Shown here: positions 1 through 7,072 of the stretch, piece after piece
Layout: each line of letters starts with the position of its first letter
Position numbering within the stretch: position 1 is the stretch's first letter
The notes under the pieces: generated by a model
Databases searched by the model: none
Told to the model about the DNA's origin: nothing
Seen by the model: the letters and a program-made list of their open reading frames with translations, nothing else
NCBI GenBank assembly: GCA_902805495.1
Contig: CADCTH010000511.1
Coordinates: 1-8,101 of the forward strand
Length of the DNA: 8,101 bases
Origin: an uncultured Actinomycetospora sp.
GTDB taxonomy: Bacteria; Actinomycetota; Actinomycetes; Mycobacteriales; Pseudonocardiaceae
Reading direction: 5' to 3'
Made by a program: the position numbers and the translations under genes

Positions 1-430
1 CGAGCAGCCCGAGCGCGACGGGCACGAGGCCCTGGGTCCACGTGCGCCCCGCGACGCGGACGAGCTCGGGGTCGGTGCGGTCGTACTCGACCCGCACGAG
101 CTGCCCGGGCTCGAGGCCCAGCGGGTAGAACACGCCCTTCTCCGGCGTCAGCACCGCTCCCTCGTCGGTGGTGAACCGGACGTAGACGTGGGGCCGGGAG
201 CCGCCCTCGAGGACCTCGGCGACGGCGCGGCCGGTGGCGGCGTCGATGTGCGCGTCGTTGCGGGCGGCGCCGACGAGCACGAGGGCCAGCAGCACGGAGA
301 CCACGACGCCCACGACCACGACGATCTCCGGCGCGCGGCGCCCGGCGGCGCGCAGCAGCGCGACGGCCTCGTCGAGCACCGGCCGGGCACGGTCCCGGGC
401 TCGACGCGCCAGTGCGCGCGGGCCTGTCAT
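1..430 (-). CDS. DUF3592-type membrane protein, 5' part (runs off the window)
   Basis: The first 143 codons are present and the gene continues beyond the left edge. The product opens with a basic, cytoplasm-like stretch (about residues 1-34, rich in Arg), then a strong membrane segment at about 35-55 (EIVVVVGVVVSVLLALVLVG). An extracytoplasmic beta-rich part follows (about 56-132) with HVYVRFTTDEG, GVFYPLGLEPGQLVRVEYD and a further YD..DPE motif, and a second hydrophobic segment begins near residue 134. This single fold between two membrane segments, with the PGQ-VRVEYD-P pattern, is what DUF3592 proteins look like; no biochemical function is established. The ATG at 430 is chosen because it lies 7 bases after a TAGACT -10 element, fitting a leaderless transcript. 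From memory, a DUF3592-like gene follows menD in Mycobacterium (Rv0555-Rv0556), so this gene probably belongs to the menaquinone neighbourhood rather than to Mrp. A shorter frame inside it is a shadow. Confidence 0.8.
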   Translation of the reverse strand, partial: MTGPRALARRARDRARPVLDEAVALLRAAGRRAPEIVVVVGVVVSVLLALVLVGAARNDAHIDAATGRAVAEVLEGGSRPHVYVRFTTDEGAVLTPEKGVFYPLGLEPGQLVRVEYDRTDPELVRVAGRTWTQGLVPVALGLL

Positions 431-437
431 TCCACCG

Positions 438-443
438 AGTCTA
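438..443 (-). promoter_or_regulatory. -10 element (TAGACT) for a likely leaderless transcript of the DUF3592 gene
   Basis: On the minus strand TAGACT matches the actinobacterial sigma-A-type TANNNT -10 pattern, rare in such GC-rich DNA. It ends 7 bases before the ATG at 430, so transcription would begin at or next to the start codon. No TTGACA-like -35 is seen 16-19 bases upstream, which is common for such promoters. There is a short GGTGG immediately before the ATG but no well-spaced Shine-Dalgarno sequence. Confidence 0.45.
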
Positions 444-515
444 GGGACGTCCGCGTGGCGGGCCCGGTGTGCCCGTCGCGGCTGCGCCCGGCGGCCCCCT
501 GCGGTCGGTGGGAGC

Positions 516-550
516 CCCCGTCCCCGTCCCCGTCCCCGTCCCCGTCCCCG
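516..550 (-). repeat. Hexanucleotide tandem repeat, (GACGGG)n on the coding strand
   Basis: On the plus strand CCCCGT occurs five times without error at 516-545. Degenerate copies continue as CCCCGC, CCTCGT, CCTCGT, CCTAGT and CCCCGT up to about 575, so the mrpG stop codon (CTA on plus) sits inside a decayed repeat unit. In the mrpG frame the array reads as alternating Asp-Gly, then Asp-Glu. Because the unit is 6 bases, copy-number slippage would change tail length but not frame. Confidence 0.9.
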
Positions 551-564
551 CCCTCGTCCTCGTC

Positions 565-999
565 CTAGTCCCCGTCGGTCTCCGCGTCGTCCGGCCCGGG
601 GTCGGCCTCGTCCGGGCTGTCGACGAGCTCGTCGACGTGCAGCAGGTCGCCGCGGACGCCCTCGCCGCGGTGGGCCAGCCGGCCGACCACGTGCGCGGTC
701 ACGGGGGCGGTGATCAGCTGGAACGCCCCGACGAGCACGAGCATCCACACGTCGACGCTGGTGCGCAGGTGCAGCGCGCCGCCGAGCACCACGAGCAGCA
801 GGCCCACCACCTGCGGCTTCGTGGCCGCGTGCATGCGGCTCAGGACGTCGGGCAGCGAGAGCAGCCCCACCGACGCGACGAGGGTCAGCACGACCCCGAG
901 CACGATGCTGACCGTGCCGACCGCGTCCAGGACGACGCCGAGGGTGCCGTCGGGGTCGGGCGGTGGCTGGGCCACCGTGACCGCCGTGCCGATGCTCAC
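565..999 (-). CDS. mrpG: Mrp cation/proton antiporter subunit G
   Basis: A small membrane subunit of the Mrp complex (MnhG/PhaG/YufB family), 144 residues. Three membrane segments are visible at about 27-47, 62-80 and 84-104. The family signature lies between the first two: SRMHAATKPQVVGLLLVVLG (residues 54-73), matching the R.H...KPQ..G motif. A cytoplasmic tail of about 40 residues is acidic, ending DPGPDDAETDGD. The GTG start at 999 overlaps the mrpF stop as GTGA and has GGGGGA (1012-1007) seven bases upstream. The stop is TAG (567-565) within a GACGAG/GACGGG repeat. Without it the frame would run 45 more codons, begin with Asp/Glu/Gly repeats, and end at TGA 429-427 overlapping the next gene's ATG. 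The 144-residue form already contains the whole family core, so it is likely functional as annotated. Confidence 0.93.
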   Translation of the reverse strand: MSIGTAVTVAQPPPDPDGTLGVVLDAVGTVSIVLGVVLTLVASVGLLSLPDVLSRMHAATKPQVVGLLLVVLGGALHLRTSVDVWMLVLVGAFQLITAPVTAHVVGRLAHRGEGVRGDLLHVDELVDSPDEADPGPDDAETDGD

Positions 1000-1277
1000 C
1001 GGCCCGTCCCCCGCCGCACGAACCGCGCCACCGTGGTCGAGCCGAGGAACCCGACGAGGCTGATGGCCACGACGACGGGAACCAGCGAGGAGTCCCCCGT
1101 CAGCGCCGCGTAGACCACGATCCCGCAGAGGAACTCGGCGACGAGCACGTCGAGCGCGATGAGCCGGTCGAGCCCCGACGGCCCGCGCAGCAGGCGCACG
1201 ACCACGAGCAGGGCCGAGAGCCCGAGCAGCACGAGGGCGACGACGAGCACGATGTCGAGCAGGGCGGGCAGGCTCAC
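996..1277 (-). CDS. mrpF: Mrp cation/proton antiporter subunit F
   Basis: A 93-residue subunit of the MnhF/PhaF family, the usual family length. Three membrane segments are seen at about 6-30, 38-58 and 66-84. The loop between the first two carries the family motif RLLRGPSGLDRLIALDVL (residues 28-45, compare R...GP...DR..A.D). A short basic tail, VRRGTGR, ends the protein on the cytoplasmic side. The GTG start at 1277 overlaps the mrpE TGA as GTGA and is preceded by a strong GGGGAGG (1291-1285) seven bases away. The stop TGA overlaps mrpG in the same way. A longer open frame extends upstream, but it reads as arginine/alanine-rich shadow of mrpE, so this start is firm. It acts with the other subunits in the membrane arm of the antiporter; no separate activity is known. 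Confidence 0.95.
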   Translation of the reverse strand: MSLPALLDIVLVVALVLLGLSALLVVVRLLRGPSGLDRLIALDVLVAEFLCGIVVYAALTGDSSLVPVVVAISLVGFLGSTTVARFVRRGTGR

Positions 1278-1864
1278 GGCGCCGCCTCCCCGGTGCCGCG
1301 GCGCAACGGCGCGGACGGCCGCCCGAGCGCGGCGACGACGTCGGCCTCGAGCCGGGCGACCTGCTCGTGGAAGGCGGCGACCGCGGCGTCGTCGTCCGCG
1401 CCGAGCACGTGCGCGTAGATGGTGCGCTCCGCCGGGCGGGCCTCGATGACCATGCTGCCGGGCACGAGCGAGAGCATCTCGGTGATCATCGCCATCACGA
1501 ACTCCGAGGACGACTCGAGCTGCACGGCCACCACCTAGCTGCGGATCTCCCGCCCCGGACGCACGGCCTGCAGCGACTGCGCCGCCACCTGCAGGCTGGA
1601 GACCCCCAGGTCGGCGACGAACCGCCCGGTCGTGCGCAGCGCCGGCACGGGACGCGGCCAGCCGCGGCCGGGCGCCGAGGGCAACGGGAACACCAGCAGC
1701 ACCACGAGCGCGACGGCGACGCCCCCGAGGACGTTGGCCCACGAGAACGTGCCCCACAGCAGCACCCACACCAGCACGAGCCAGACGACGGGCACCGCCC
1801 GGCGCAGCAGGCCGGCGGTGTCGGGCGGGACCGGGCGCTCGCTGCGGTCACCGGGCCGGGTCAC
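1274..1864 (-). CDS. mrpE: Mrp cation/proton antiporter subunit E, interrupted by in-frame TAG at codon 110
   Basis: MnhE/PhaE-family subunit, 196 residues if the TAG is read through. The N-terminal 109 residues hold two membrane segments (about 24-39 and 43-60), WVLLWGTFSWANVLGGV typical of the family, and the interfacial SLQVAAQSLQAVRPGREIRS. The TAG (1537-1535) follows directly. The frame then continues with the conserved cytoplasmic half: VVAVQLESSSEFVMAMITEM, LSLVPGSMVIEA, TIYAHVLG. MrpE normally has these two halves as one chain, so this is one gene with an internal amber codon, not two genes. A GTG immediately after the TAG (1534) could allow reinitiation, with only a GGGAG about 12 bases upstream. 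The GTG start at 1864 overlaps mrpD's TGA and has little Shine-Dalgarno signal, suggesting coupling. Options are readthrough/recoding, a nonsense mutation, or a base error; no frameshift is present. Confidence 0.88.
1535..1537 (-). other. In-frame internal TAG in mrpE (codon 110)
   Basis: The coding-strand context is CGC AGC TAG GTG GTG GCC, between ...GREIRS and VVAVQL. MrpE relatives have a small or polar residue here. TCG, GCG and CAG would all fit the context; TCG and CAG are one substitution away. Both flanks keep MrpE similarity in the same frame, so neither insertion nor deletion is needed. Confidence 0.9.
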
Positions 1865-3684
1865 CGGGCGACCCGGTCGTCGACGGTCTGGGCGAACACG
1901 GCCTGGACGTAGGGCGTGCGCGCGACGAGGTCGGCGGCGGCCTGGTCGGCGACCGCGTAGAGCGGGCCCGCGAAGACGGTGATCGCCAGGCCGAGGGTGA
2001 CCAGGGCGGCCGTCGCGCCGGCCATCACCCGCGGCAAGGAGCGCGACACGCGGTCGCCGGCGACGCCGAGGAACCGCCCGGTCAGGACGGCCGAGCTCTC
2101 GCCGGGCGCCAGGCGGGCGACGGGCCAGTCGACCTCGGCGCCGGTGTTGGCCTCCCGGTCGGCCAGGCTCCGGGCCGTGCCCGGCCGGACCGCGGTGAGC
2201 GCGCCGCTGCGGGGCGTCGGGGCACCGGGGAGCCCGGTGCGCGACGCGCCGACGTCGTCCGGGTGGGAGGTGTCCTCGTCGAGCGGCTCCTCGTCGGGGT
2301 CCTCCGACTCCTCGGGCTCGTCGGCCTCGGCCACGGGGATCTGGTCGGCGGGGCGCCAGAACGCGAGCACCCACACCTTGGTCACCGCGTAGAGCGTCAG
2401 CAGGCTGGTGAGCACCGCGACCACCACGAGCACCCAGGCCAGCACCGACCCGTCGGCCACGCCCGCCTGCAGGAGCCCGAGCTTGCCCACGAACCCCGAC
2501 AGCGGCGGGATGCCCCCGAGGTTGATCGCGGGCACGAACCACAGGATCGCGAGCAGCGGCTACGCGCGCGCCAGGCCGCCGAGGCGGGTGACCGACGTCG
2601 AGCCCCCGACGCCCTCGATCAGCCCGACGACGCAGAACAGCGTCGCCTGCACGGTGATGTGGTGGACGACGTAGAAGACGGCGCCGGCCACGCCGAGAGG
2701 GGTGGCCAGGGCGATCCCGAAGATCATGTAGCCGATGTGGCTGACCAGCGTGAACGACAGGACACGCTTGATGTCGGCCTGCGCGATCGCGCCCAGCGCC
2801 CCGACGAGCATGGTCAGCCCGGCGGCGACGAGCAGCACCGTCTGCGTGACGTCCGAGTCGGGGAAGACCAGGGTCTCCATCCGGATGATCGAGTAGACGC
2901 CGACCTTGGTGAGCAGGCCGGCGAACACCGCGGTCACCGGGGCCGCGGCGGTCGGGTAGCTGTCGGGCAGCCACGCCGAGAGCGGGAACACCGCGGCCTT
3001 GATGCCGAACGCGGTGAGCAGCACGAGGTGGATCGTGAGTGCGGTGCCCGGCGACACGTCGGCCATCCGCACCGAGATCTGGGCGAGGTTCAGCGTGCCG
3101 ACCGCCGCGTAGACCAGCGCGATCCCGGCCAGGAAGATCAGCGACGACACCACGTTGACCACGACGTACGTCACGCCCGCCCGCACCCGCGACCGGCTGC
3201 CACCCAGGGTCAGCAGCACGTAGCTGGCCATGAGCAGGACCTCGAAGCCGACGTACAGGTTGAACAGGTCGCCGGCGAGGAAGGCGTTGGCCACGCCCGC
3301 CGCGAGCACGAGGTAGGTCGGGTGGAAGATCGTGATCGGGGTCGCCTCGTCGCGGTCGTAGACGCCCTGCCCGATCGCGTAGACGAGCACCGCGAGCGTC
3401 ACGGTCATCGACGTCAGCAGCATCAGGGCCGACAGCGGGTCGACCACCAGCGTGATGCCCAGCGGCACCGGCCACGAGCCGACCGTGATCACGATCGGGC
3501 CGGACTGCACCGCCGCCACCAGCAGCAGCGCAGCGATGACGACCACCGCGGAGAGGACCGTGACGCTCACCGCGCGCTGCAGCGTGGGGCGCCGCGCGAG
3601 CACGAGCGTCAGGCCCGCGCCGAGCAGCGGCAGCAGGACCGGCAGCGGGATGACGGTGGCGAGCAGGCTGGATCCGGGGTTCAC
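1861..3684 (-). CDS. mrpD: Mrp cation/proton antiporter subunit D, interrupted by in-frame TAG at codon 375
   Basis: Antiporter-like core subunit of the NuoM/NuoN/MrpD family, 607 codons if the TAG is read through. Upstream of the TAG are the TM5 glutamate (E148 in VGFEVLLMASYVLL), the TM7 lysine (K229 in GIKAAVFPLSAWLPDSYPTA), K260 in LLTKVGVYSIIR and DIKRVLSFTLVSHIGYMIFG. The TAG (2562-2560) falls in GGLARA*PLLAILWF. The frame then resumes with AINLGGIPPLSGFVGKLGLL, containing the TM12-region lysine (K401). A later membrane helix (about 414-440) is followed by an unusual acidic, disordered insert (about 445-548), and a last helix at about 551-573. The 374-residue fragment alone would lack part of the proton path. 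GTG 3684 overlaps the mrpC TGA and has GGGAGGA (3697-3691) six bases upstream. The nearest restart after the TAG is GTG 2535. Family assignment is firm; whether full-length protein is made is not. Confidence 0.9.
2560..2562 (-). other. In-frame internal TAG in mrpD (codon 375)
   Basis: The coding-strand context is GCG CGC GCG TAG CCG CTG CTC, inside the conserved loop that joins GGLAR to the PL..L...P....GIPP..GF helix. Relatives carry a variable residue (often Met, Ser, Thr or Arg) just before this Pro, so the position tolerates substitution. Both sides are in one frame with high family similarity. Confidence 0.9.
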
Positions 3685-4214
3685 CGCGCGTCCTCCCCGC
3701 CCGCGCCCGTGGCGCTGGCCGCCGGCGCCCGGTGCCCGTCGCCGGCGGGGTCCGGGCCGGACTCGGTCGATCGCCCGTCGTCCTCGTCGGGGTCGGTGTC
3801 GGCGACGTTCTCGCAGCTGGTGGTGTCCAGCTCCTCCTCGTCCTCCTGCTCGCCGCGGGCGAGGCGGCGCCGCAGCGAGCGGTCCTCGACGTCCTCGGCG
3901 AGGTCGTCCTCGCGCTCGAGGGTCCACGTGCGGTGGATCAGCGCGAGCAGGAACGCCGTGACGCCGAAGGTGATGACGATGGCGGTGAGCACCAGGGCCT
4001 GGACCAGGGCGTCGCTCATCGCCGACTCCGGCGCGCGGCCCACCAGCGGCGCTTCGCCCGCGCGCCCGCCGGCCACGACGACGAGGACGTTGGTGGCGTT
4101 GCCGAGCACCAGCACGCCCAGCAGCACGCGGGTCAGGCTGCGCTCCAGGATCAGGTAGACGCCGGCGGTGTAGAGCACGCCGACGAGGCCGAGCAGCACG
4201 ATCGGTGACGTCAC
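3681..4214 (-). CDS. mrpC: Mrp cation/proton antiporter subunit C, with long acidic tail
   Basis: A NuoK-like subunit of the MnhC/PhaC family, 177 residues. Three membrane segments are seen at about 4-22, 28-48 and 68-95. Family marks are LLGVLVLGNATNVLVV (31-46) and SDALVQALVLTAIVITFGVT (67-86), matching the D.L.QALVLTAIVI motif. The membrane core ends at ALIHRTW near residue 97, close to the usual family length. The remaining 80 residues are a hydrophilic, strongly acidic tail (EREDDLAEDVEDR, EQEDEEELD, DPDEDDG), presumably cytoplasmic and disordered. The GTG start at 4214 overlaps the mrpA TGA as GTGA and has AGGGGG (4227-4222) seven bases upstream. The open frame extends further upstream, but that part is an Arg/Ala-rich shadow of mrpA. 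In related complexes subunit C packs between the A and D modules. Confidence 0.95.
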   Translation of the reverse strand: MTSPIVLLGLVGVLYTAGVYLILERSLTRVLLGVLVLGNATNVLVVVAGGRAGEAPLVGRAPESAMSDALVQALVLTAIVITFGVTAFLLALIHRTWTLEREDDLAEDVEDRSLRRRLARGEQEDEEELDTTSCENVADTDPDEDDGRSTESGPDPAGDGHRAPAASATGAGGEDAR

Positions 4215-7072
4215 GTCGGGACCCCCTGCCGGCTCGTGACCTCGGCGCGGCGCCGGTCGAGCTCGGCGCCGAGGCTGCGCAGGACGTCGAGCACGAGGCC
4301 GACGACGACGAGGTAGACGCCGATGTCGAAGATCAGCGACGTGACGAACTTGACCTGGCCGAGCACGGGGACGTCGGCCTGGAGCACGGCGGTCTGCAGC
4401 ACCTCGCCGCCCAGCAGCAGCGCGCCGACCCCGGTGCCGCCGGCGCACAACAGGCCGAGCCCGAGCAGCAGGCCCGGGTCGACGGGCACGGCCTCGCCGA
4501 GCTCGTGGCGCCCGCCCGCGACGTAGCGCACGACGAGCGCCAGCCCCGCGACCAGCCCGCCGGCGAAGCCGCCGCCGGGGGAGTTGTGGCCGGCGAACAG
4601 GAAGTACACCGACACCACCACCATCGTCGGGAAGACCAGGCGGGTGACCACCTCGAGCAGCAGCACCCGGTCGCCGTCGCCGCGGCGCGCCGCGCTGAGC
4701 CAGCCGCCGGCGCGGGTCGACGGGCTGACCGAGGGCTGGGCCTCGGAGCGCGGCGGGGCGCCCGAGCGCCGGTGGAGGAACACGAGGCTGGCGACGCCGG
4801 TGGCCGCGGCGACGATCACCGACAGCTCACCCATGGTGTCCCAGGCGCGGATGTCGACCAGCGTCACGTTGACGACGTTCGCGCCCGCACCGAAGCCGTA
4901 GGCCTGCGCGGGGAAGGCCGCCGCCACCGACGGGGCGTTCCGCGCGGCGAGCGCGACGGCGCCCAGGCCGGTCATGAGCAGCCCCACCGGCACGGCGACG
5001 AGCAGGCGGCGCATCCGCTGGCGCGGGGTGTGCCGGTCGGAGATGTCGCGCGGCAGCGTGCGCAGCACGAGCACCACGACGACGAGCGTGGCCGTCTCCA
5101 CCAGCGCCTGGGTGAGCGCGACGTCGGGCGCCCCGGCCAGCGCGAAGATCAGGGCGATCGCGTAGCCCAGCCCGCCGACGACGATCACTGCGCCCAGCCG
5201 GCGTCGCACCCGCGTCGCGACGATGGCGCACGCCGCGCCGATGACGGCCGCGAGCACCTGGAACGGCGAGTCGGCGAGGCGGTCGACGCGGACCGAGCCG
5301 AGGTCGGCGGAGAGCAGCAGGGCCACGCCCGGGCCGAGCACGAGGACCGTGAAGATCGTCGTGAGGATCCAGGACAGCGAGCCGCGCTGGGTGAGCACGG
5401 TGACGCGCAGCGAGAGGTTCTCCAGCGCGTGCACGACGCCGCGCCAGGTGATCTCGGCGCGCACCGGGGCCAGCGGGTGGCGGGCGGTGAGGGCGGCGCT
5501 GACCCGGGGCAGGCCGACGACGAAGCCCAGGCTCAGGGCCAGCACCGAGAGACCGAGGGCGAGCCCGAGCGGGGGCACCACGGCCAGCTCGAACAGCACC
5601 GGGTAGCTCACCGGCAGCGTGTCGGCGTAGGCGACGAGCAGCGGCGCGAGCCCCGTGACACCGACGCCCGCGGCGAGCCCGGCGACGCCCAGGACGACCG
5701 GGGCCGCCGGGAAGAGCAGGCCGGCGGGCTGCCAGGTGACGGGGTCGACGCCCGGCTTGCGCCAGAACGCGCCCCAGACGAAGCGGGTGCTGTAGCCGAC
5801 GGTGAGCACCGAGCCCAGGACGACCAGCACGAGCAGCGGCACCGCGGCGGGCCCGTAGGCCTCGTGCAGGAACGCCTCGAACGAGCCCTCCTTGGTGACG
5901 AACCCGAGCAGCGGCGGCAGGCCGGCCATCGAGGCCGCGCCGAGGATGCCGGCGGTCGCCAGCACCGGCGCCCGCCGGCCGAGCCCGGACAGCTCGCGCA
6001 GGTCACGCGTGCCCGCCCGCCGGTCGATCACCCCGACGACGAGGAACAGGCACGCTTTGAACAGCGCGTGGGCCACGACGAGCCCGATGGCGGCGAGCGC
6101 GGCGTCGCGGGTGCCGGCGCCCGCGAGCAGGATCATGAAGCCGAGCTGCGAGACGGTGCCGTGGGCCAGGACGAGCTTGAGGTCGTGCTGGCGCAGCGCC
6201 TGCACCCCGCCCAGCAGCATCGTGGTCACGGCGACGGTGGCGATCAGCGGGCGCCAGGGCTCGACGTCGGCGAGCCCGGGGGCCAGGCGCAGGACGAGGT
6301 AGACGCCGGCCTTCACCATCGCCGCGGCGTGGAGGTAGGCGCTGACGGGCGTCGGCGCGGCCATCGCCGAGGGCAGCCAGAAGTGGAAGGGCACGAGCGC
6401 GGACTTGGTGATGGCCCCCACCAGCACGCACACCACGCCCGCGGTGAGCGCGGCCGGCGCTGTCGGCCCAGCCGCCGGGCCGGCGAAGTACGCCACCAGC
6501 GCCGAGAGCCGCGTCGTCTGTGCCGCCTGGGCCAGCACCACGAGCCCGACGAGCATCGTCAGCCCGCCGGCGGCGGTCACCACGAGCGCCTGGACCGCGG
6601 CCGCCCGGCTCGCCCGCTTGTGGGCGTCGTGGCCCACGAGCAGGAACGAGAAGACGGTCGTGAGCTCCCAGCAGACGTAGAGCACGAACACGTCGTCGGA
6701 CCAGACGAGCGCGAGCATGGCGCCGGCGAAGGCGGTGAGGACCGCCGAGAACCGGCCCATCCCGCGGGCGTCGGGCGGGAAGTAGCGCGTGCAGTAGAGC
6801 AGCACGAGCGCGCCGATCGCGGTGACGAGCAGCGAGACCGTGGCCGAGAGCGGGTCGAGGCGCATCGCGATGTCGATGCCCAGCGCCGGGATCCACGGGA
6901 TCTCCTCCGTGGGTATCGCGCCGGCCAGCACCGCGGGCAGCTGCAGGGCGATCCAGACGGCCGCGGCCGCCGGGACGAGCGCCAGCACCGCGAAGGCGCG
7001 CCGGCCGAGGAACCGGACGAGGGTGGACGCCACCAGCGCCGCCACCGCGTGCGCGGCCACCAGCACCAGCAC
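4211..7072 (-). CDS. mrpA: Mrp cation/proton antiporter subunit A fused to subunit B
   Basis: A large membrane subunit of 953 residues. Residues about 1-510 are the NuoL-like antiporter module: E136 in YVCWELTTVFSFLLVG, K223 and the HFWLPSAMAAPTPVSAYLHA stretch, K254 in AAAMVKAGVYLV, K299/H304 in LKLVLAHGTVSQLGFM, and K394 in GLPPLLGFVTKEGSFEAF. Residues about 610-680 are an MbhD/DUF4040-like segment with GAPDVALTQALVETATLVVV (E659). Residues about 733-765 resemble MbhE (NVVNVTLVDIRAWDTMGE). After a hydrophilic linker (about 768-800), residues 803-935 form an MrpB domain with FAGHNSPGGGFAGGLVAGL. No separate mrpB gene exists here, as in many actinobacteria. The GTG start at 7072 is favoured by AGGGGAG nine bases upstream and by a start that directly precedes the first helix. 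The stop TGA overlaps mrpC. It provides one of the proton/cation paths and the interface to the small subunits. Confidence 0.96.
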   Translation of the reverse strand: MLVLVAAHAVAALVASTLVRFLGRRAFAVLALVPAAAAVWIALQLPAVLAGAIPTEEIPWIPALGIDIAMRLDPLSATVSLLVTAIGALVLLYCTRYFPPDARGMGRFSAVLTAFAGAMLALVWSDDVFVLYVCWELTTVFSFLLVGHDAHKRASRAAAVQALVVTAAGGLTMLVGLVVLAQAAQTTRLSALVAYFAGPAAGPTAPAALTAGVVCVLVGAITKSALVPFHFWLPSAMAAPTPVSAYLHAAAMVKAGVYLVLRLAPGLADVEPWRPLIATVAVTTMLLGGVQALRQHDLKLVLAHGTVSQLGFMILLAGAGTRDAALAAIGLVVAHALFKACLFLVVGVIDRRAGTRDLRELSGLGRRAPVLATAGILGAASMAGLPPLLGFVTKEGSFEAFLHEAYGPAAVPLLVLVVLGSVLTVGYSTRFVWGAFWRKPGVDPVTWQPAGLLFPAAPVVLGVAGLAAGVGVTGLAPLLVAYADTLPVSYPVLFELAVVPPLGLALGLSVLALSLGFVVGLPRVSAALTARHPLAPVRAEITWRGVVHALENLSLRVTVLTQRGSLSWILTTIFTVLVLGPGVALLLSADLGSVRVDRLADSPFQVLAAVIGAACAIVATRVRRRLGAVIVVGGLGYAIALIFALAGAPDVALTQALVETATLVVVVLVLRTLPRDISDRHTPRQRMRRLLVAVPVGLLMTGLGAVALAARNAPSVAAAFPAQAYGFGAGANVVNVTLVDIRAWDTMGELSVIVAAATGVASLVFLHRRSGAPPRSEAQPSVSPSTRAGGWLSAARRGDGDRVLLLEVVTRLVFPTMVVVSVYFLFAGHNSPGGGFAGGLVAGLALVVRYVAGGRHELGEAVPVDPGLLLGLGLLCAGGTGVGALLLGGEVLQTAVLQADVPVLGQVKFVTSLIFDIGVYLVVVGLVLDVLRSLGAELDRRRAEVTSRQGVPT

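Noticed and set aside
1274..1534. A separate small gene starting at the GTG after the mrpE TAG
   Set aside because: Its sequence is the normal C-terminal half of MrpE in the same frame, so an independent gene is less likely than one interrupted gene; reinitiation is kept as an alternative within the mrpE entry.
1535..2562. Selenocysteine or pyrrolysine insertion at the two internal TAGs
   Set aside because: Neither site is a redox or methylamine-type catalytic position, Mrp proteins are not known to contain these residues, and I see no convincing SECIS- or PYLIS-like hairpin just downstream.
1535..3475. 646-codon minus-strand frame leading into mrpE
   Set aside because: Only its last 109 residues are protein-like (MrpE). 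The upstream part is Arg/Gly/Ala-rich shadow of mrpD in another frame, and mrpE has a GTG at 1864 overlapping the mrpD stop.
3685..3927. Upstream extension of the mrpD frame
   Set aside because: The extra 81 codons are low-complexity Arg/Gly/Pro shadow of mrpC; the GTG at 3684 with GGGAGGA and GTGA overlap is the clear start.
2263..4158. Very long plus-strand open frame (631 codons) opposite mrpC and mrpD
   Set aside because: Its composition (Arg, His, Gln, Asp, Glu runs, no domain) is the mirror of hydrophobic GC-rich coding on the other strand; no Shine-Dalgarno site or family signal. It is open only because stop codons are rare in this DNA.
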